From NCBI GenBank assembly GCA_003282985.1, contig QBYE01000013.1:1-37386 (forward strand): a stretch of DNA of 37,386 bases, in the 5' to 3' direction. How positions within the stretch are numbered: the first letter of the stretch is position 1; every line of letters begins with the position of its first letter. Under the pieces are notes generated by a model. It was not told the origin of the DNA. It saw only the letters and a list, made by a program, of their open reading frames with translations, and did not search any database. The translations under genes were made by a program, and so were the position numbers. Positions 7,365 through 16,296 of this stretch are shown here, piece by piece. This stretch comes from Pelagibacteraceae bacterium AG-325-E08 (GTDB lineage Bacteria > Pseudomonadota > Alphaproteobacteria > Pelagibacterales > Pelagibacteraceae).

Positions 7365-9305
7365 TTGAGTAAACAATATAAAGAATTGGCTAATTGCATA
7401 AGATTTTTGTCCATTGACGCTGTTCAAAAAGCAAATTCAGGTCATCCTGGAATGCCTATGGGGATGGCAGATGTTGCTACAGTGCTTTATAAAGATTTCT
7501 TAAATTTTAATCCAAGAAATCCTAGTTGGATAAATAGAGATAGATTTATTCTTTCTGCAGGTCATGGATCTATGCTGCTCTACTCTCTTCTTTATTTGAC
7601 TGGATATAAAAGTGTTTCGTTAAATGATATCAAAAATTTTAGGCAATTAGATTCTATTTGTGCTGGTCATCCAGAGTATCACCCTAATACTGGAATAGAG
7701 ACTACCACTGGACCCTTGGGCCAAGGGATATCAAGTGCAGTAGGATTTGCAATATCAGAAGAAATTTTGAAAAAAAAATTTGGAAAAAACAAAATTAATC
7801 ATAAAACTTATGTGTTGGCTGGTGATGGTTGTCTAATGGAAGGAATAAGTCATGAAGCATTAAGTCTTGCTGGTCATTTGAAACTTAAAAATTTAATTTT
7901 ACTCTTTGATAACAATTCAATATCAATAGATGGCCCTACTAGTTTAGCTGTCTCTGACAACCATGAAAAAAGATTCCAAAGTTATGGTTGGGACTTTTTA
8001 AAAATTAATGGTCACAATTTTAAAGAAATTTCAAAAGCCTTACGTAAAGCTCAAAAATCTAAGAAACCTATAGCAATATCTTGCAAAACGACTATAGGGT
8101 TTGGGTCTCCTAATAAGGGTGGCAAAGCGTCATCTCATGGAAGCCCTTTAGGCGAGGATGAGATAAAATTAGTTAGAAAAAAACTGAAATGGAATTATGA
8201 GCCATTTAAAATACCTAATAACTTATTAAATGAATGGAATAGTATTGGAAAAAAAGCTGAACAGAAAGCAAAAAAATACGAAAATAAATATAAGAAAATT
8301 TTTAAAAATAGTAGTCTCGGTCCACTTAAAAACTTAATTGAAAAGAAAAAAGATGAATATTTAAAAAATTTAAAACCACTTGCTACAAGAAAAACTTCTG
8401 AAATGTTTTTAGACATTGTGGCTAAATTACCAAATTTAATTGGTGGATCAGCTGATTTAGCTGGCTCAAATAACACTAAAACAAAATCTCATAAGATAAT
8501 TAAGCCAAGTAATTTTTCAGGAAATTATATTCATTATGGAGTAAGGGAGCATGCCATGTGTGGAATAATGAATGGTATTGCATTACATAGTGATTTAATT
8601 CCCTATGGTGGAACTTTTTTAATATTTAGTGACTACTGTAAACCATCAATTCGATTAGCTGCAATGATGAAACAAAGAGTTATTTATATATTTACACATG
8701 ACTCTATTGGTTTAGGTGAAGATGGTCCTACTCATCAGCCTATAGAACATTTAGCAAGTCTTAGATCAATTCCAAATTTGAATGTTTTTAGACCTTCAGA
8801 TCTTATTGAAACTTTTGAATGTTGGCAATTGGCACTTGAAAGTAAAAATACACCAAGTGTTATAGCTTTAACCAGACAAGGAATGAGTCCTATCAGAGTT
8901 AAAAATTCCTATAAAAATGAGTCATCTGTAGGAGCTTATGAAATTTTAAGAACTGGAAACAATATAAGTGTAACAATATTAGCAACTGGATCAGAAACAA
9001 GTTTGGCATGCGATGTAAGTCATAAATTAGCCACAGATGGTATCTATTCAAAAATAATATCAATGCCTTGTCACAGATTATTTGATCAACAAAGTGAAGG
9101 CTATAAAAATAAAATTTTAAGTGAAACTAAATTTGTTGTGTCTATAGAGGCCTCTGAAACTTATTATTGGAAAAAATATACAGGCAAAAATGGATTAAAT
9201 TTTGGGATAGATGATTTTGGAAAAAGTGCCCCGTACAAAAAAATATATGATCATTTTGGATTAAATTTGGAAAAAATTACAGAAAAAATTAAAAAAAAAT
9301 TATGA
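7365..9305 (+). CDS. tkt: Transketolase
   Basis: Thiamine-diphosphate enzyme of the non-oxidative pentose phosphate pathway. The 646-residue protein has the full domain set: the N-terminal ThDP-binding domain with AGHGSMLLYSLLYL and the GDGCLMEGISHEA metal/diphosphate motif, the pyrimidine domain with YGGTFLIFSDY and GLGEDGPTHQPIEHL, and a C-terminal domain. The start is TTG (MSKQYKELANCIRFL) with AGGA seven bases upstream. No closer ATG gives a complete N-terminus. It heads a metabolic operon; its stop overlaps the gap start by 4 bp. Confidence 0.97.
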   Translation: MSKQYKELANCIRFLSIDAVQKANSGHPGMPMGMADVATVLYKDFLNFNPRNPSWINRDRFILSAGHGSMLLYSLLYLTGYKSVSLNDIKNFRQLDSICAGHPEYHPNTGIETTTGPLGQGISSAVGFAISEEILKKKFGKNKINHKTYVLAGDGCLMEGISHEALSLAGHLKLKNLILLFDNNSISIDGPTSLAVSDNHEKRFQSYGWDFLKINGHNFKEISKALRKAQKSKKPIAISCKTTIGFGSPNKGGKASSHGSPLGEDEIKLVRKKLKWNYEPFKIPNNLLNEWNSIGKKAEQKAKKYENKYKKIFKNSSLGPLKNLIEKKKDEYLKNLKPLATRKTSEMFLDIVAKLPNLIGGSADLAGSNNTKTKSHKIIKPSNFSGNYIHYGVREHAMCGIMNGIALHSDLIPYGGTFLIFSDYCKPSIRLAAMMKQRVIYIFTHDSIGLGEDGPTHQPIEHLASLRSIPNLNVFRPSDLIETFECWQLALESKNTPSVIALTRQGMSPIRVKNSYKNESSVGAYEILRTGNNISVTILATGSETSLACDVSHKLATDGIYSKIISMPCHRLFDQQSEGYKNKILSETKFVVSIEASETYYWKKYTGKNGLNFGIDDFGKSAPYKKIYDHFGLNLEKITEKIKKKL

Positions 9306-10303
9306 AAATAAAAGTTGGAATTAATGGAATGGGTAGAATAGGAAGAATGATTGTCCGATCTATTATAGAAAATAATAATAAGAAAATAGAAATTAAGCAT
9401 ATAAATAATAGAACAGATTCTAAATCCTGTTCAGCTCTTCTTAAATATGACTCCATTCATGGAAAATTTAATGCTGAATTAAATTTTGATGACGATCATT
9501 TAATTATTAACAAGGATAAAATCACTTTTACTCAAGAGACAGATTTAAAAAATATCGATTGGAAAAAATATGATGTAGATTATGTTTTTGAATGTACAGG
9601 TAAATTTAATTCTAAAGACAAATTAAAAACTCATTTAAGCAACGGAGCAAAAAAAATCATTGTTTCAGCTCCATGCAAAAATGCTGATAAAACAATCGTA
9701 TTTGGAGTAAATGAAAAAGAATTAAAAAAGAGTGATAAAATTATTTCAGCTGCGTCATGTACAACAAATTGTCTTGCACCTTTAGCACATGTTTTAAATG
9801 AAAACTTTCAAATTGAAAAAGGTTTTATGACAACAATTCATGCTTTTACAAGTGATCAAAGAATTTTAGACAATTCTCATAAAGATCCTAGAAGAGCTCG
9901 ATCTGCTAGCCAATCAATTGTACCAACCTCGACTGGTGCATCTAAAGCAATTGGAGAGATTATACCTTCTCTTAAAGGAAAATTGGAAGGTATTGCAATG
10001 AGAGTTCCTACTCCAAATGTTTCTTTAATTGAACTAGTTTTTTGTACAAAAAAGGATTTAGATATCGATAAAATTAATTCTGCATTTGAAGATTTTAGTA
10101 AAAAAAATAAAATTCTTGAAGTCTCAAGAGAAAAACTTGTATCTATAGATTTTAATCATAATCCTGCTTCATCAATTGTTGATACAAGTTTAACAAATGT
10201 TGTAGGTAAAAATATGGGTAAAATTTCTGCTTGGTATGATAATGAATGGGGCTTTTCAAATAGAATGTGCGATATAGCAGAATATCTTCATAAAATTTCT
10301 TAA
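9302..10303 (+). CDS. gap: Glyceraldehyde-3-phosphate dehydrogenase
   Basis: Interconverts glyceraldehyde-3-phosphate and 1,3-bisphosphoglycerate. The 333 residues include the Rossmann motif GINGMGRIGR, the catalytic ASCTTNC (Cys153), the HAFTSDQRILD segment and the WYDNEWGFSNR signature. The loop after the second strand reads INNRTD, where NAD-specific enzymes have INDL. Losing that Asp and gaining an Arg is a change associated with NADP use, so coenzyme preference may be relaxed (inference). Only one gap is visible here, so it probably serves gluconeogenesis as well as glycolysis. Confidence 0.96.
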   Translation: MKIKVGINGMGRIGRMIVRSIIENNNKKIEIKHINNRTDSKSCSALLKYDSIHGKFNAELNFDDDHLIINKDKITFTQETDLKNIDWKKYDVDYVFECTGKFNSKDKLKTHLSNGAKKIIVSAPCKNADKTIVFGVNEKELKKSDKIISAASCTTNCLAPLAHVLNENFQIEKGFMTTIHAFTSDQRILDNSHKDPRRARSASQSIVPTSTGASKAIGEIIPSLKGKLEGIAMRVPTPNVSLIELVFCTKKDLDIDKINSAFEDFSKKNKILEVSREKLVSIDFNHNPASSIVDTSLTNVVGKNMGKISAWYDNEWGFSNRMCDIAEYLHKIS

Positions 10304-11481
10304 TGAAAAATATCAGAGAGCAAGAGAGTCTTGAGAATAAAAATGTTTTATTAAGATTAGATTTAAATGTTCCATTAAAAAATGGTTTTATTACAGATCC
10401 AACTAGAATTGATAAGATACTACCAGTAATTAATTTCTTAATAAAAAAGAATTCTAAAATCATTGTTATTTCTCATATAGGAAGACCAAATGGAAAAATA
10501 AACAAAGACCTTTCTCTAAAACCAATTTGTGAATATTTAGAGCAAAAAATTAACAAACAAATTAGATTAATAAATAAAAATGTTTTTGAATTAGATAAAA
10601 AAAATTTATTCAAAGATCCTAAAGATCAAATAATTTTTTTAGAAAATATAAGATTCTATGATGAGGAAGAAAAAAACGATTTAAATTTTTCAAAACATCT
10701 AGCTGGACTTGCAGATTTATATGTGAATGATGCTTTTTCTTGTTCTCACAGATCTCATGCATCAGTATGTAAAATTACTGAATTTCTGCCATCATTTGCT
10801 GGATTACAATTAGAAACAGAAATAAATGCTTTAAAAAAAGTTACTTCAGAAATCAAAAAACCAGTAACCTGTATAATTGGGGGTTCAAAAATTTCAACAA
10901 AAATTGGATTAATAAAAAATTTAATACCCAAATTTGATAATGTTATTATTGTTGGAGGAATGGCCAATAATATTTTGGACAACAAGGGAAAACCAATCGG
11001 AAAATCAATTAAAGAGGAAAATTGTGAAAGTATTATTAATGAAATTTTTGAAACTTCAAAAAAATATTCTTGTTCAATTTATTATCCTGAAGATGTGATG
11101 GTGGGAAAAAATCTTGATGACAATTCACAAGCCAAAGAACTTAACGATGTATCTGATGATGATTTTATTTTAGATATTGGTATTAAAACTATAAATAAAA
11201 TTAAAAATATTATTGAAAATAGTCAAACAGTTTTGTGGAATGGTCCTGCAGGGTATTTTGAGAACCCAAATTTTGCAAGAGGTAGTTATGAAATCGCAAA
11301 AGCAATCATTCAAAAAAATGAGGATACATCAATTTACTCTGTTGCTGGAGGTGGTGATACAATAGCCCTTATTAACCAAATTAATGCAATTAAAGATTTT
11401 AATTTTGTTTCAACTGCTGGTGGTGCTTTTTTGGAATATCTTGAAGGTAAAGAACTTCCTGGTATAAAAGCTCTAAAGTAA
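10303..11481 (+). CDS. pgk: Phosphoglycerate kinase
   Basis: Transfers phosphate between 1,3-bisphosphoglycerate and ADP. The 392 residues show the usual two-domain fold: N-terminal LLRLDLNVPLKNG and SHIGRPNG, DAFSCSHRSHAS, the hinge region with GGSKISTKIG, and the C-terminal nucleotide-binding blocks WNGPAGYFE and VAGGGDT followed by STAGGAFLEYLEGKELPG. Its start overlaps the gap stop by one base (TAATG) and fba begins one base after its stop, so the three genes are tightly coupled. Confidence 0.98.
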   Translation: MKNIREQESLENKNVLLRLDLNVPLKNGFITDPTRIDKILPVINFLIKKNSKIIVISHIGRPNGKINKDLSLKPICEYLEQKINKQIRLINKNVFELDKKNLFKDPKDQIIFLENIRFYDEEEKNDLNFSKHLAGLADLYVNDAFSCSHRSHASVCKITEFLPSFAGLQLETEINALKKVTSEIKKPVTCIIGGSKISTKIGLIKNLIPKFDNVIIVGGMANNILDNKGKPIGKSIKEENCESIINEIFETSKKYSCSIYYPEDVMVGKNLDDNSQAKELNDVSDDDFILDIGIKTINKIKNIIENSQTVLWNGPAGYFENPNFARGSYEIAKAIIQKNEDTSIYSVAGGGDTIALINQINAIKDFNFVSTAGGAFLEYLEGKELPGIKALK

Positions 11482-11482
11482 C

Positions 11483-12490
11483 ATGTCAGAACTAAATAAT
11501 ATAGCTCTTAAAATTCTTGAAAAAGGAAAAGGTATTTTGGCTGCAGATGAAAGTACCGGAACAATGACTAAAAGATTGCAAGGTGTAAATGTTACTTCAA
11601 CCCCAGAAAATAGATTGTTGTTTAGAGAAACTTTATTTAGCTCATCAAGTATGACTGAATGCATTGGAGGTGTAATTTTATATGATGAAACTATAAAACA
11701 AAAAAGTTCAAAAAAAGATATGATCCCGGAATTAATTTCAAATATGGGCTCTTATCCTGGAATAAAAGTAGATACTGGAGCTAAAGTTTTATCAGGATCT
11801 CCTGATGAGAAAATTACTGAAGGTTTAGATGGGTTAAGAGAAAGATTAAAGGAGTATAACCATTTAGGAGCAAAATTTACAAAATGGAGAGGTGTCTATA
11901 GTATATCTAAAAACTTTCCCAGCAAACTTTCAATTCATGCTAATGCACATGCATTAGCAAGGTATTCTGCATTAGTTCAAGAATGTAATATGGTTCCAAT
12001 AGTTGAACCTGAAGTTTTAATGGATGGTGAACATTCAGCGAAAGAATGTTATCAAAAAACATCAGAAGTAATCAAAAAGTGCTTTGAAGAATTAATTTTA
12101 CATAAAGTCGATTTGAAAGGAATTATATTAAAACCTAATATGATTCTTGCTGGAAATAAATCTAGGGATAAAATTTCTAGTGAGGAAGTAGCAAAATTAA
12201 CTTTAGAATGTTTAGAAAATTCTGTACCATCTGAAGTTCCTGGTATTGCTTTTTTGTCTGGAGGCCAATCAGAAATAGAGGCAACAGAAAATTTAGATTT
12301 AATAAATAAGTATAATAAAACTAATTTTATACTGAGCTATTCTTATGGTAGGGCCCTTCAGCAAAGTGCTTTAAAATTTTGGTCCAAGGACATACAAAAT
12401 ATTAAAGGTACTCAAGAGGTTTTTAACCACCGAGCAAAAATGAATACATTAGCTGCTCAAGGAAAATGGTCTGAAAATCTTGAGATTTAA
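11483..12490 (+). CDS. fba: Fructose-bisphosphate aldolase, class I
   Basis: Cleaves or forms fructose-1,6-bisphosphate through a Schiff base, without metal. The 335 residues match class I rather than class II: KGILAADESTGTMTKRL at the N-terminus, KWRGVY in the middle, IVEPEVL with Glu-rich context, ILKPNMIL carrying the expected Schiff-base Lys, and LSGGQSE near the end. The length is somewhat short of the roughly 360 residues of animal enzymes because the C-terminal tail is trimmed. It is the fourth gene of the tkt-gap-pgk-fba run. Confidence 0.97.
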   Translation: MSELNNIALKILEKGKGILAADESTGTMTKRLQGVNVTSTPENRLLFRETLFSSSSMTECIGGVILYDETIKQKSSKKDMIPELISNMGSYPGIKVDTGAKVLSGSPDEKITEGLDGLRERLKEYNHLGAKFTKWRGVYSISKNFPSKLSIHANAHALARYSALVQECNMVPIVEPEVLMDGEHSAKECYQKTSEVIKKCFEELILHKVDLKGIILKPNMILAGNKSRDKISSEEVAKLTLECLENSVPSEVPGIAFLSGGQSEIEATENLDLINKYNKTNFILSYSYGRALQQSALKFWSKDIQNIKGTQEVFNHRAKMNTLAAQGKWSENLEI

Positions 12491-13094
12491 TAATAAAAAG
12501 TTTATTTATCTTATTTCACCATTAAAAATAAATAAATCTTTCTATAACGATTTAATTAAAGTTTTAAAGTACAAAAGAGTTGGTTTTTTTCAGCTTAGAT
12601 TAAAAAAAGAAAATTTCAAAAAAAAATTATCAATTGGTAAAAAAATAAAAAAAATATGTAAAAAATATAATGTTAAGTTTTTAATAAATGACGATGTTAA
12701 CCTTTCAAAAAAACTTGATGCAGATGGTTGTCATTTAGGTCAAAAAGATATGAACATTTTTGAGGCAAGAAAATTAATTGGTAAAAAAATAATAGGAATT
12801 ACTTGCCACAATTCAATCAAATTAGTAAATATTGCTACAAAAAATAAAGCTGACTACATAGCGTTAGGAGCATTTTATTCTTCAAAAACTAAAAAAGTTA
12901 AGTATAGAGCACCTATTCGAATATTAAAAAGAGTTAGAAAGATCACAAAAACTCCAATTGTTGCCATTGGTGGTATTAATTCAAGTAACTATAAAAAACT
13001 CTTGTTGAATAAAGCAAACTTTTTAGCTATCTCAGGCTACATTTGGAAAAATAAAAAACTAAAACCATTAGATGCAATTAAAAGAATAATATGA
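12480..13094 (+). CDS. thiE: Thiamine-phosphate synthase (ThiE-like)
   Basis: Likely joins HMP-pyrophosphate and thiazole phosphate to make thiamine phosphate. The 204-residue TIM-barrel has the ThiE landmarks QLRLKK (residues 38-43), IND (69-71), DGCHLGQKD (82-90), GAFYSSKTKK (130-139, in place of the usual GPIFPTxTK) and AIGGI (162-166). The third motif is diverged, so a TenI-like paralogue cannot be excluded. The start is TTG, overlapping the end of fba by 11 bp; no good ribosome binding site is visible. fba-thiE-efp order occurs in other alphaproteobacteria. Confidence 0.82.
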   Translation: MRFNNKKFIYLISPLKINKSFYNDLIKVLKYKRVGFFQLRLKKENFKKKLSIGKKIKKICKKYNVKFLINDDVNLSKKLDADGCHLGQKDMNIFEARKLIGKKIIGITCHNSIKLVNIATKNKADYIALGAFYSSKTKKVKYRAPIRILKRVRKITKTPIVAIGGINSSNYKKLLLNKANFLAISGYIWKNKKLKPLDAIKRII

Positions 13095-13651
13095 AAATAA
13101 ATGCAAGTGAAATAAGAGTTGGTATGTTGCTAGAACACAAAAATGATTTATGGCAAATTCTTAAGACTCAACATGTAAAACCTGGAAAAGGAGGTGCATT
13201 TGCCCAAGTTGAGATGAAAAGTGTGAACAAAAATACCAAGTTGAATGAAAGATTTAGATCTAGCGAAACAGTTGAAAAAGCTTCTCTAGAGGAAACTGAT
13301 TATAATTATTTATATGAAGATGAACAAAACTACTTCTTCATGAACCCTAAAACTTTTGAACAAATAGAAATTAAAAAAAACTTAATCGGTGAAAAAGGCA
13401 AGCTATTAACTGAAAATCTTATGGTTACCGTCAGTTTTTATAATGAAAATCCAATTTTAATAGATTTACCGAACCAAGTTAAATGCAAAATTGAAAGTAC
13501 TGATGCTGCTTTAAAAGGTCAAACTATTTCCTCTTCTTACAAACCTGCAATTTTAAATAATGGATTAAATATTCAGGTTCCACCTTTTGTTGAAGCTGGT
13601 GATGTTATTATCGTTGATACCAGAAATTTAGAATATATAAAAAAAGTCTAA
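13091..13651 (+). CDS. efp: Translation elongation factor P
   Basis: Relieves ribosomes stalled at polyproline. The 186 residues form the three KOW/OB domains of EF-P. The N-terminal loop PGKGGAFAQVEMKS presents Lys33, the residue that is modified or inserted near the peptidyl-transferase centre. Domain III ends with the characteristic TDAALKGQTISSSYKPAIL and the VPPFVEAGDVIIVDTR tail. It overlaps thiE by 4 bp (ATGA). No epmA or epmB modification genes are adjacent. Confidence 0.98.
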   Translation: MKINASEIRVGMLLEHKNDLWQILKTQHVKPGKGGAFAQVEMKSVNKNTKLNERFRSSETVEKASLEETDYNYLYEDEQNYFFMNPKTFEQIEIKKNLIGEKGKLLTENLMVTVSFYNENPILIDLPNQVKCKIESTDAALKGQTISSSYKPAILNNGLNIQVPPFVEAGDVIIVDTRNLEYIKKV

Positions 13652-13655
13652 ATTT

Positions 13656-14393
13656 ATGAAATCTATATCTGCAAATCTAAATATAATGATAAAAGCTAGT
13701 GAAAAAGCTTCAAAAATTTTAATTAGAGATTTTGGAGAATTGGAAAATTTGCAAGTATCAAAAAAAGGTCCTAAAGATTTTGTTACTAATGCTGATATAA
13801 AGGCTGAAAAAATTATTATTGAAGAGCTCAAAAAAGCACGCCCAAACTATTCAATAATAAGCGAAGAAAATGGAGTAGAAAAAAATAAAGACGAGTCCAG
13901 CTTTTGGATAATTGATCCGATTGATGGAACAACTAATTTTTTACATGGAATACCACATTTTGCAATATCTATAGCCCTTCAATTAAATAATGAAATAGTT
14001 TGTGGTCTAATTTATGATCCAATTAAAGATGAGCTATTTTATGCTGAAAAAAATCAAGGGGCTTATTTCAACAATCAACGAATAAGAGTTTCTAAGAAAA
14101 GAAATATTGATGAATGCTTATTTGCTGTTGGAAAAGGTAAATATAATACAGATTTAATATACAGAAGATCTGGTAGTGCTGCTCTAGATCTGGCATACGT
14201 AGCATCTGGACGGTTTGATGGATATTTTCAAAATAATTTGAATTTATGGGATATTGCTGCTGGAATTATAATAGTAAAAGAAGCAGGAGGAATTATTAGT
14301 GAAATTGATCTTTCTAGCTTAAAAAATATAAAAGTTTTAGCATCAAGTGCTGAAATTAATACAAAATTTATTGAAAAAATAGATAACTTTTAA
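13656..14393 (+). CDS. suhB: Inositol monophosphatase family protein (SuhB-like)
   Basis: Mg-dependent, Li-sensitive-type phosphatase family. The 245 residues carry both family signatures: the metal-binding [15 protein letters not shown] with Asp87 and Asp90, plus the upstream EENG (Glu70), and the C-terminal [15 protein letters not shown]. Substrate could be inositol-1-phosphate or another sugar phosphate; SuhB in E. coli also has an rRNA antitermination role. It begins 4 bp after efp, a linkage common in alphaproteobacteria. Confidence 0.93.
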   Translation: MKSISANLNIMIKASEKASKILIRDFGELENLQVSKKGPKDFVTNADIKAEKIIIEELKKARPNYSIISEENGVEKNKDESSFWIIDPIDGTTNFLHGIPHFAISIALQLNNEIVCGLIYDPIKDELFYAEKNQGAYFNNQRIRVSKKRNIDECLFAVGKGKYNTDLIYRRSGSAALDLAYVASGRFDGYFQNNLNLWDIAAGIIIVKEAGGIISEIDLSSLKNIKVLASSAEINTKFIEKIDNF

Positions 14394-14428
14394 TTGTTTT
14401 AAAAAATTCTTTTGTTATAAGATTTGTG

Positions 14429-14659
14429 ATGAAAAAAAAAATACACCCTAACTACCATTTGATAAAAGTAGAAATGACCGATGGGTCACAGTTTGAGACA
14501 AGATCTACATGGGGTGCTGAGGGGGATATTCTGAAATTGGAGATTGATCCAAAATCTCATGCTGCTTGGACAGGTGGAAAACAAAAATTGATGGATAAAG
14601 GTAGAATAAGTAAATTTAACAAAAAATTCCAAAATTTCAGATCAGAAAATAAAAATTAA
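14429..14659 (+). CDS. rpmE: Ribosomal protein L31
   Basis: Large-subunit protein that bridges to the small subunit. The 76-residue protein starts [20 protein letters not shown] and has the conserved [13 protein letters not shown] block. It has no cysteines, so it is the zinc-free form usual in alphaproteobacteria. A GTG codon directly precedes the ATG; the ATG is preferred because it gives the family N-terminus. It ends directly before the ATG of trcR. Confidence 0.95.
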   Translation: MKKKIHPNYHLIKVEMTDGSQFETRSTWGAEGDILKLEIDPKSHAAWTGGKQKLMDKGRISKFNKKFQNFRSENKN

Positions 14660-15229
14660 ATGTCAAATGCTCCCTTAATGCCAATGGCGACAGCTGTATG
14701 GCTAGTTGAAAACACAACTCTAACTTTTAAACAAATATCTGATTTTTGTAAACTGCATGAGGTAGAAGTTCAGGGTATTGCCGATGGTGAGGTTGCAAAA
14801 GGTATCAAGGCATATAACCCAATAATATCAGGACAATTATCAAGAGAGGAGATAGAGCTGTCATCAAAAGATCAATCAAGACCCTTAGAAATTAAAAATA
14901 CTGATATTGAAATATCAAATTCGGAAAAAAAAATTAAGAAATATGTTCCATTATCAAAAAGACAAGATAAACCTGATTCAGCATTATGGTTAATAAAACA
15001 TCATAATATTTTAAAAGACTCACAAATAGCAAAACTTGTAGGAATTACAAAAAATTCTGTAACATCGATCAGAAATAAAAGTTATTGGAATTATAATAAT
15101 TTGAACCCTAAAGATCCTGTAGCTTTAAATTTATTTTCTCAAAAAGATTTAATTAATGCAACTGAAAAGGCAGAAAGAAGAATAAAAAGAGAAAAAAAAG
15201 AGAAAGAAAAACTTAAACAATTAATATAA
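14660..15229 (+). CDS. TrcR/DUF1013 cell-cycle regulator family
   Basis: The 189-residue protein begins with the strongly conserved MATAVWLVENTTLTFKQISD segment of the DUF1013 family, named TrcR (cell cycle transcriptional regulator) in Caulobacter. It contains two helix-turn-helix-like regions, one N-terminal and one around SQIAKLVGITKNSVTSIR (about residues 116-133). The C-terminus is Lys/Glu-rich and helical. It starts immediately after the rpmE stop, so the two are co-translated. Family assignment is by N-terminal signature and architecture; target genes are unknown. Confidence 0.85.
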   Translation: MSNAPLMPMATAVWLVENTTLTFKQISDFCKLHEVEVQGIADGEVAKGIKAYNPIISGQLSREEIELSSKDQSRPLEIKNTDIEISNSEKKIKKYVPLSKRQDKPDSALWLIKHHNILKDSQIAKLVGITKNSVTSIRNKSYWNYNNLNPKDPVALNLFSQKDLINATEKAERRIKREKKEKEKLKQLI

Positions 15230-15289
15230 TTTAGAATATGAATAAAATTTATAGACATAAAAATATAAAGATGATAGGTACGTCTCTTT

Positions 15290-15496
15290 TTGGAGGTAGT
15301 TATTAAAATAGAGGTTAAAGACAACAATATTGAGCAAGCTCTAAGAGTTTTAAAAAGAAAACTCCAGAGAGATGGTTTTTTTAAAGTTATAAAATTAAAA
15401 AATACTTATGAAAAACCCTCTGAAAAAAAAAAAAGAATTCTCCAGGAAAATATTAAAAGAGTAAAGAAACTTAATAAACTTAAAAATAGAATTTAA
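15290..15496 (+). CDS. rpsU: Ribosomal protein S21 (start uncertain)
   Basis: Small-subunit protein near the mRNA exit site and the anti-Shine-Dalgarno. The body KVLRVLKRKLQRDGFF-type helix and the YEKPSEKKKR block identify S21 (about 64-68 residues). No ATG lies near the conserved N-terminus. The coordinate given uses a TTG (15290), but a perfect GGAGG at 15292-15296 lies inside that reading. That Shine-Dalgarno is ideally placed for an ATT codon at 15302, which would give I/M-KIEVKDNN, close to other alphaproteobacterial S21 starts. The stop is 6 nt before the initiator tRNA, so the two are probably one transcript. Confidence 0.9.
   Translation: MEVVIKIEVKDNNIEQALRVLKRKLQRDGFFKVIKLKNTYEKPSEKKKRILQENIKRVKKLNKLKNRI
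15292..15296 (+). promoter_or_regulatory. Strong Shine-Dalgarno of rpsU, pointing to an ATT start
   Basis: GGAGG is one of the strongest Shine-Dalgarno matches in the window, where most genes show little or none. Five bases (TAGTT) separate it from ATT at 15302. The alternative TTG start lies upstream of it and has only a weak AGG 11 nt away. The choice between starts rests on this spacing. Confidence 0.6.
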
Positions 15497-15502
15497 GTAT
15501 AC

Positions 15503-15579
<77 letters not shown>

Positions 15580-15588
15580 ACAAAAAAA

Positions 15589-16287
15589 TTAAATATTAAA
15601 ATTAGATTTGTTACTATCTACAAGAAATGCTTTGACTGTCTCTTTTGTTAGTTGATCAAATGATTTGCCAAAATTTTCAATTTTTTCAATTGTAGAAGGA
15701 GGAATGGTTATTATGTGACATCCAAGTTGTTTGGCTTGTATATAATTATACGGCTCTCTTACACTTGCCCAGAGAATTTCTACGTTTTTAAATTTTTTTG
15801 CTAAAAAGATACTCTTCTTAAATTCTGGAACTGGATCTTTGCCTGTGTCTGCTGCTCTTCCAGCAAAAATTGAAATAATTACTTTTGTTTTTTTATTAAT
15901 CTTATTAAGAATTTTTTTTGTCTGATTAGCACTATAAACTGCAGTAATATTTAATTTTATATTTTGATTATTTAAATCTTGAATAACTTTTCCCATAAAT
16001 TTTCCTTTAGAATTAATAACCGGTATTTTTACATAAACATTTTTTGCCCATGTATTTATCTGCATTGCTTGCTTTTTCATTTCATTATGTTCATCTGCAA
16101 AGACTTCAAGAGAAACTGGTTTATTATTACAAATTTTTAATATTTTCTTAGAATAAGATCTATAATCTCTAGCCCCTGCTTTTCTCATTAAACTTGGGTT
16201 TGTTGTAAAACCTTTAACAATTTTCTTTTTATTGAATATTCTTATCTTATCTAATTCTGCAATGTCACAAAATATTTTAGTTTTCAA
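15589..16287 (-). CDS. tal: Transaldolase / fructose-6-phosphate aldolase family (short type)
   Basis: Class I aldolase of the pentose phosphate pathway, short TalC/MipB-like form. The 232 residues contain the N-terminal IFCDIAELD and GFTTNPSLM signature, VYVKIPV with the Schiff-base Lys87, ITAVYSANQ, ISIFAGRAADTGKDP and the late ILWASVREPYN motif. It complements the transketolase on the opposite strand. Short-type members may act as transaldolase or as fructose-6-phosphate aldolase; context favours transaldolase. It is the last gene of the 5S-pnt run and converges on tRNA-fMet. Confidence 0.9.
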   Translation of the reverse strand: MKTKIFCDIAELDKIRIFNKKKIVKGFTTNPSLMRKAGARDYRSYSKKILKICNNKPVSLEVFADEHNEMKKQAMQINTWAKNVYVKIPVINSKGKFMGKVIQDLNNQNIKLNITAVYSANQTKKILNKINKKTKVIISIFAGRAADTGKDPVPEFKKSIFLAKKFKNVEILWASVREPYNYIQAKQLGCHIITIPPSTIEKIENFGKSFDQLTKETVKAFLVDSNKSNFNI

Positions 16288-16296
16288 ATTATTTAC

